Assembly (NCBI GenBank): GCA_023255615.1
Contig: JAHFLI010000055.1
Coordinates: 1 to 7,785 of the forward strand
Length of the DNA stretch: 7,785 bases
DNA from: Candidatus Woesearchaeota archaeon
Lineage (GTDB): Archaea; Nanobdellota; Nanobdellia; Woesearchaeales; JACQSR01
Reading direction: 5' to 3'
Positions 6,447 through 7,785 of this stretch are shown here, in pieces (position 1 is the stretch's first letter; every line of letters begins with the position of its first letter). Under the pieces are notes generated by a model. That model worked only from the letters and a program-made list of their open reading frames with translations, searched no databases and was not told where the DNA came from. The position numbers and the translations under genes are program-made.

Positions 6447-6553
6447 AAAGTGTATGGATTCTGTCGTTTTTTCGAACCCGCGCATCCACTAAGGAACTAC
6501 CCCCTCGAGGTAGCGCATTTGGCCACTCTGCCATCCCCGCGTTTGTTTGCCTA

Positions 6554-6574
6554 ATCAAGAACTCAGTTCTTGAT
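6554..6574 (-). repeat. Perfect 10-bp inverted repeat between rpoD and tRNA-Leu
   Basis: The arms ATCAAGAACT and AGTTCTTGAT flank a single central base. The repeat touches the last base of the rpoD stop codon and ends 13 bases before the tRNA acceptor stem. As RNA it would fold into an 8-9 base-pair hairpin without a following T run, so a processing or stability element at the mRNA/tRNA border is more likely than a terminator. A protein-binding operator cannot be excluded. Confidence 0.55.
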
Positions 6575-7365
6575 CATTTCGATTTCAATGATTCACTAAA
6601 CTCATTGAGCATGGTTTCAAAGATTTTCACGGCCTCAGACAATATTTTTTTATTGTCTAACTGGCCGAATGATTCAATGAATAAAATAATGTCTTTATCA
6701 GCTTCTACCTGAATTCCTCCTTGACTTCCTTCCTCAACACACAGTTGGTTCAAGTATCCATCAAGAAGAGGACTATCAACAGCATCTCTCTTTTCTTTTA
6801 ATGCTGCAAGTGTTCCTGGAGGAACCAATTCTGCTTTTTCTCTCATTTTGTCGTCAATCTTGTCAAGAACAGTCACTTTTGCTTTGTGTTTGTAATAGAC
6901 GTGAGCAGGAACCCATTTAGCATGCACTTTTCCTTTTCCCAAAACGGCAACAGCTTCAAGTTCAATTTGCTGTCCTTTCAATAATTCGACGATCGGCGTT
7001 TTTGGAAATACTGGTTTAACTGATGAATCACTACTCTTCAAATCAGATGCATACACTATTCCAGGTCCTTTTCCTTCCAATGTAAAGGTCACCTGACAAC
7101 GTGCGCATCCTTTTCCTTCGCATTTGCATTGATCAGGAAGATTATACGATTTCAAATCAGTCGTGAGCGGAACCAAACCAAGACGGTGTGCAATCATTTC
7201 GTCATAGAGTATGGATGTATTTTTTCGCACTTCAACATCTTCGATGGCCATGACAGGAACTTCATCGAGAATAATACGTCTAATAGTATTCAAAAAAACA
7301 GGAGCCGTGTCCTTAAACAGCAACGCGATGTGATTCTTTCCTTTGTCGACTAGCTTCACATCCAT
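6574..7365 (-). CDS. rpoD: DNA-directed RNA polymerase subunit D (Rpb3/alpha homologue)
   Basis: Archaeal RNA polymerase assembly subunit; it dimerises with subunit L and scaffolds the two large subunits, as the bacterial alpha dimer does. The 263-residue product has the alpha-type motif NTIRRIILDEVPVMAIEDVE (26-45) and a HRLGLVPL segment (60-67). A loop C80xC82xxxxC87xxC90 corresponds to the zinc loop of Rpb3. Residues about 163-213 replace the ferredoxin-like domain but contain only one cysteine (C209), so no iron-sulphur cluster is expected there. The C-terminal ESFGQLDNKKIL and helix complete the dimerisation domain. The ATG at 7365 shares one base with the rps11 TAA, and GGGAGGAGAG in the rps11 tail is an excellent ribosome-binding site. 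The downstream neighbour is the tRNA-Leu gene. Confidence 0.96.
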   Translation of the reverse strand: MDVKLVDKGKNHIALLFKDTAPVFLNTIRRIILDEVPVMAIEDVEVRKNTSILYDEMIAHRLGLVPLTTDLKSYNLPDQCKCEGKGCARCQVTFTLEGKGPGIVYASDLKSSDSSVKPVFPKTPIVELLKGQQIELEAVAVLGKGKVHAKWVPAHVYYKHKAKVTVLDKIDDKMREKAELVPPGTLAALKEKRDAVDSPLLDGYLNQLCVEEGSQGGIQVEADKDIILFIESFGQLDNKKILSEAVKIFETMLNEFSESLKSK

Positions 7366-7763
7366 TAGACTCTCCTCCCTCGTTTTCCGCCTTTTTTTCT
7401 ACATCCGTCGTGAGGCACGGGAGTAACATCCTCGATAATGCCAATCTTCATTCCCATTCTTGATAACGCACGAATGGCAGCTTGTGCACCCTGTCCAGGA
7501 TTCATAGGACCATTATGGCCTCCTGGTGCTTTGATTTTAACATGAAGAGCATTAATACCTTGATCGCGTGCAACTTCAGCAGCTTTTTTTGCAGCCATCA
7601 TTGCAGCAGTTGGAGAACTTTCCATACGATCGCTCTTAACCATTTGACCACCAGATGCAATAGTTATCGTTTCCGATCCCGTAATATCAGTAATATGAAT
7701 AATAGTATTATTATAAGAAGTGTAAATATGAGCGAGTCCCCATCGCGTCGAGGGTTGAGACAT
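7365..7763 (-). CDS. rps11: 30S ribosomal protein S11 (uS11)
   Basis: Small-subunit platform protein near the mRNA exit and 3' end of 16S rRNA. From the ATG at 7763 the product has 132 residues. It contains the family blocks WGLAHIYTSYNNTIIHITD near the N terminus, APGGHNGPMNPGQGAQAAIR in the middle, and the universal C terminus EDVTPVPHDGCRKKGGKRGR followed by RV. A GTG at 7781 would add six residues, but the ATG gives the usual archaeal length and is preceded by GGTAGG as a likely ribosome-binding site. The strand upstream contains an in-frame-looking ...GGTAGGTAG in another frame, which could be the end of rps4, the usual upstream neighbour, but too little is present to call it. Confidence 0.96.
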   Translation of the reverse strand: MSQPSTRWGLAHIYTSYNNTIIHITDITGSETITIASGGQMVKSDRMESSPTAAMMAAKKAAEVARDQGINALHVKIKAPGGHNGPMNPGQGAQAAIRALSRMGMKIGIIEDVTPVPHDGCRKKGGKRGRRV

Positions 7764-7785
7764 AGGCTGCCTACCTACCACGGTC

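Larger units (their letters stand above)
6334..6470 (-). other. 137-base tRNA intron between positions 59 and 60
   Basis: The T loop breaks off after TTCGAA and resumes as T-CCCG. The exon bases TTCG (6476-6473) pair with the intron bases CGAA (6339-6336), forming the four-base-pair central helix; the T stem is the outer helix. The 3' side has a three-base bulge AGT (6335-6333), with the inferred cut after AG. The 5' cut falls after two of the A residues that follow TTCG. On the inner side the intron pairs ACGACA (6467-6462) with TGTCGT (6349-6344) across a 5-by-4 internal loop, so this is a relaxed rather than strict bulge-helix-bulge. The intron is too short for a homing endonuclease and contains internal hairpins. 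Splice points are inferred from structure. Confidence 0.85.
6320..6540 (-). tRNA. tRNA-Leu(GAG), interrupted by a T-loop intron
   Basis: Exon 1 is 6540-6471 and exon 2 is 6333-6320; the joined tRNA has 84 bases without CCA, which is not encoded. The acceptor stem GCGGGGA (6540-6534) pairs perfectly with TCCCCGC (6327-6321), and the discriminator is A73 (6320), as in leucine tRNAs. The D stem is GCA/TGC with AGTGGCC in its loop. The anticodon stem is CTACC/GGTAG around loop TCGAGGG, giving anticodon GAG (6506-6504) preceded by an unusual C33. The long variable arm (TCC/GGA stem) makes it class II. The T stem GCGGG (6481-6477) pairs with CCCGT (6332-6328), and after splicing the loop is TTCGAAT. 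Its position between rpoD and the rpl18e group is where archaea, for example haloarchaea, carry a tRNA-Leu gene. A serine reading (CGA) is disfavoured by stem pairing and by A73. Confidence 0.9.

Noticed and set aside
6456..6461. GAATCC shortly after the 5' half as an alternative end of the T arm
   Set aside because: It cannot pair with the GCGGG T-stem strand and is not followed by an acceptor strand.
6504..6508. Reading the tRNA as serine (anticodon CGA) or as a broken tRNA pseudogene
   Set aside because: The CGA register loses the anticodon stem, and the discriminator is A as in leucine tRNAs. The 3' half is present intact 137 bases downstream, so an intron explains the gap better than decay.
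6260..6712. Plus-strand frame of 150 codons opposite the tRNA and the rpoD end
   Set aside because: Antisense to a tRNA gene and a well-supported CDS; composition shows no protein family.

Overview
The window is archaeal. It carries the conserved archaeal ribosomal protein / RNA polymerase cluster rps11 - rpoD - tRNA-Leu - rpl18e - rpl13 - rps9 - rpoN, and eL18, RpoD and RpoN do not occur in bacteria. The AT-rich composition, dense overlapping genes, secreted proteins with a Cys/Asp-rich CxxxxC...CPxDC motif, an S-layer-type C-terminal domain and a bacterial-type leucyl-tRNA synthetase together suggest a DPANN archaeon, perhaps Woesearchaeota or Pacearchaeota. That placement is inference from gene content, not from phylogeny.

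Nearly everything lies on the minus strand and is transcribed from right to left. From 7763 down to 4453 run rps11, rpoD, a tRNA-Leu(GAG) gene, a membrane PH-like protein not usually part of this cluster, rpl18e, rpl13, rps9 and rpoN. Most protein genes overlap by 1-4 bases or are separated by only a few bases, so they are probably co-transcribed and translationally coupled. A T-rich stretch after rpoN probably ends this unit.

The tRNA gene is the most unusual element. Its acceptor, D, anticodon, variable and T-stem parts are all recognisable, but the T loop is interrupted between positions 59 and 60 by a 137-base intron (6334-6470). The exon/intron junctions form a relaxed bulge-helix-bulge structure. 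Removing the intron restores a canonical TTCGAAT T loop and perfect acceptor and T stems. The same tRNA appears to have C33 instead of the nearly universal U33.

Downstream of rpoN come two exported proteins. The first (3894-4386) looks like a BP74-type (Dictyostelium calmodulin-binding protein family) domain behind a signal peptide, but a run of seven T in the signal peptide puts the start ATG and the body in different frames. The second (2804-3841) is membrane-anchored, with three Cys-rich repeats of about 45 residues and an S-layer-like C-terminal domain. Last is leuS (71-2776), a bacterial-type LeuRS, so the window holds both a leucine tRNA and its presumed charging enzyme. At the left edge, a probable plus-strand gene end converges on and overlaps the 3' end of leuS.
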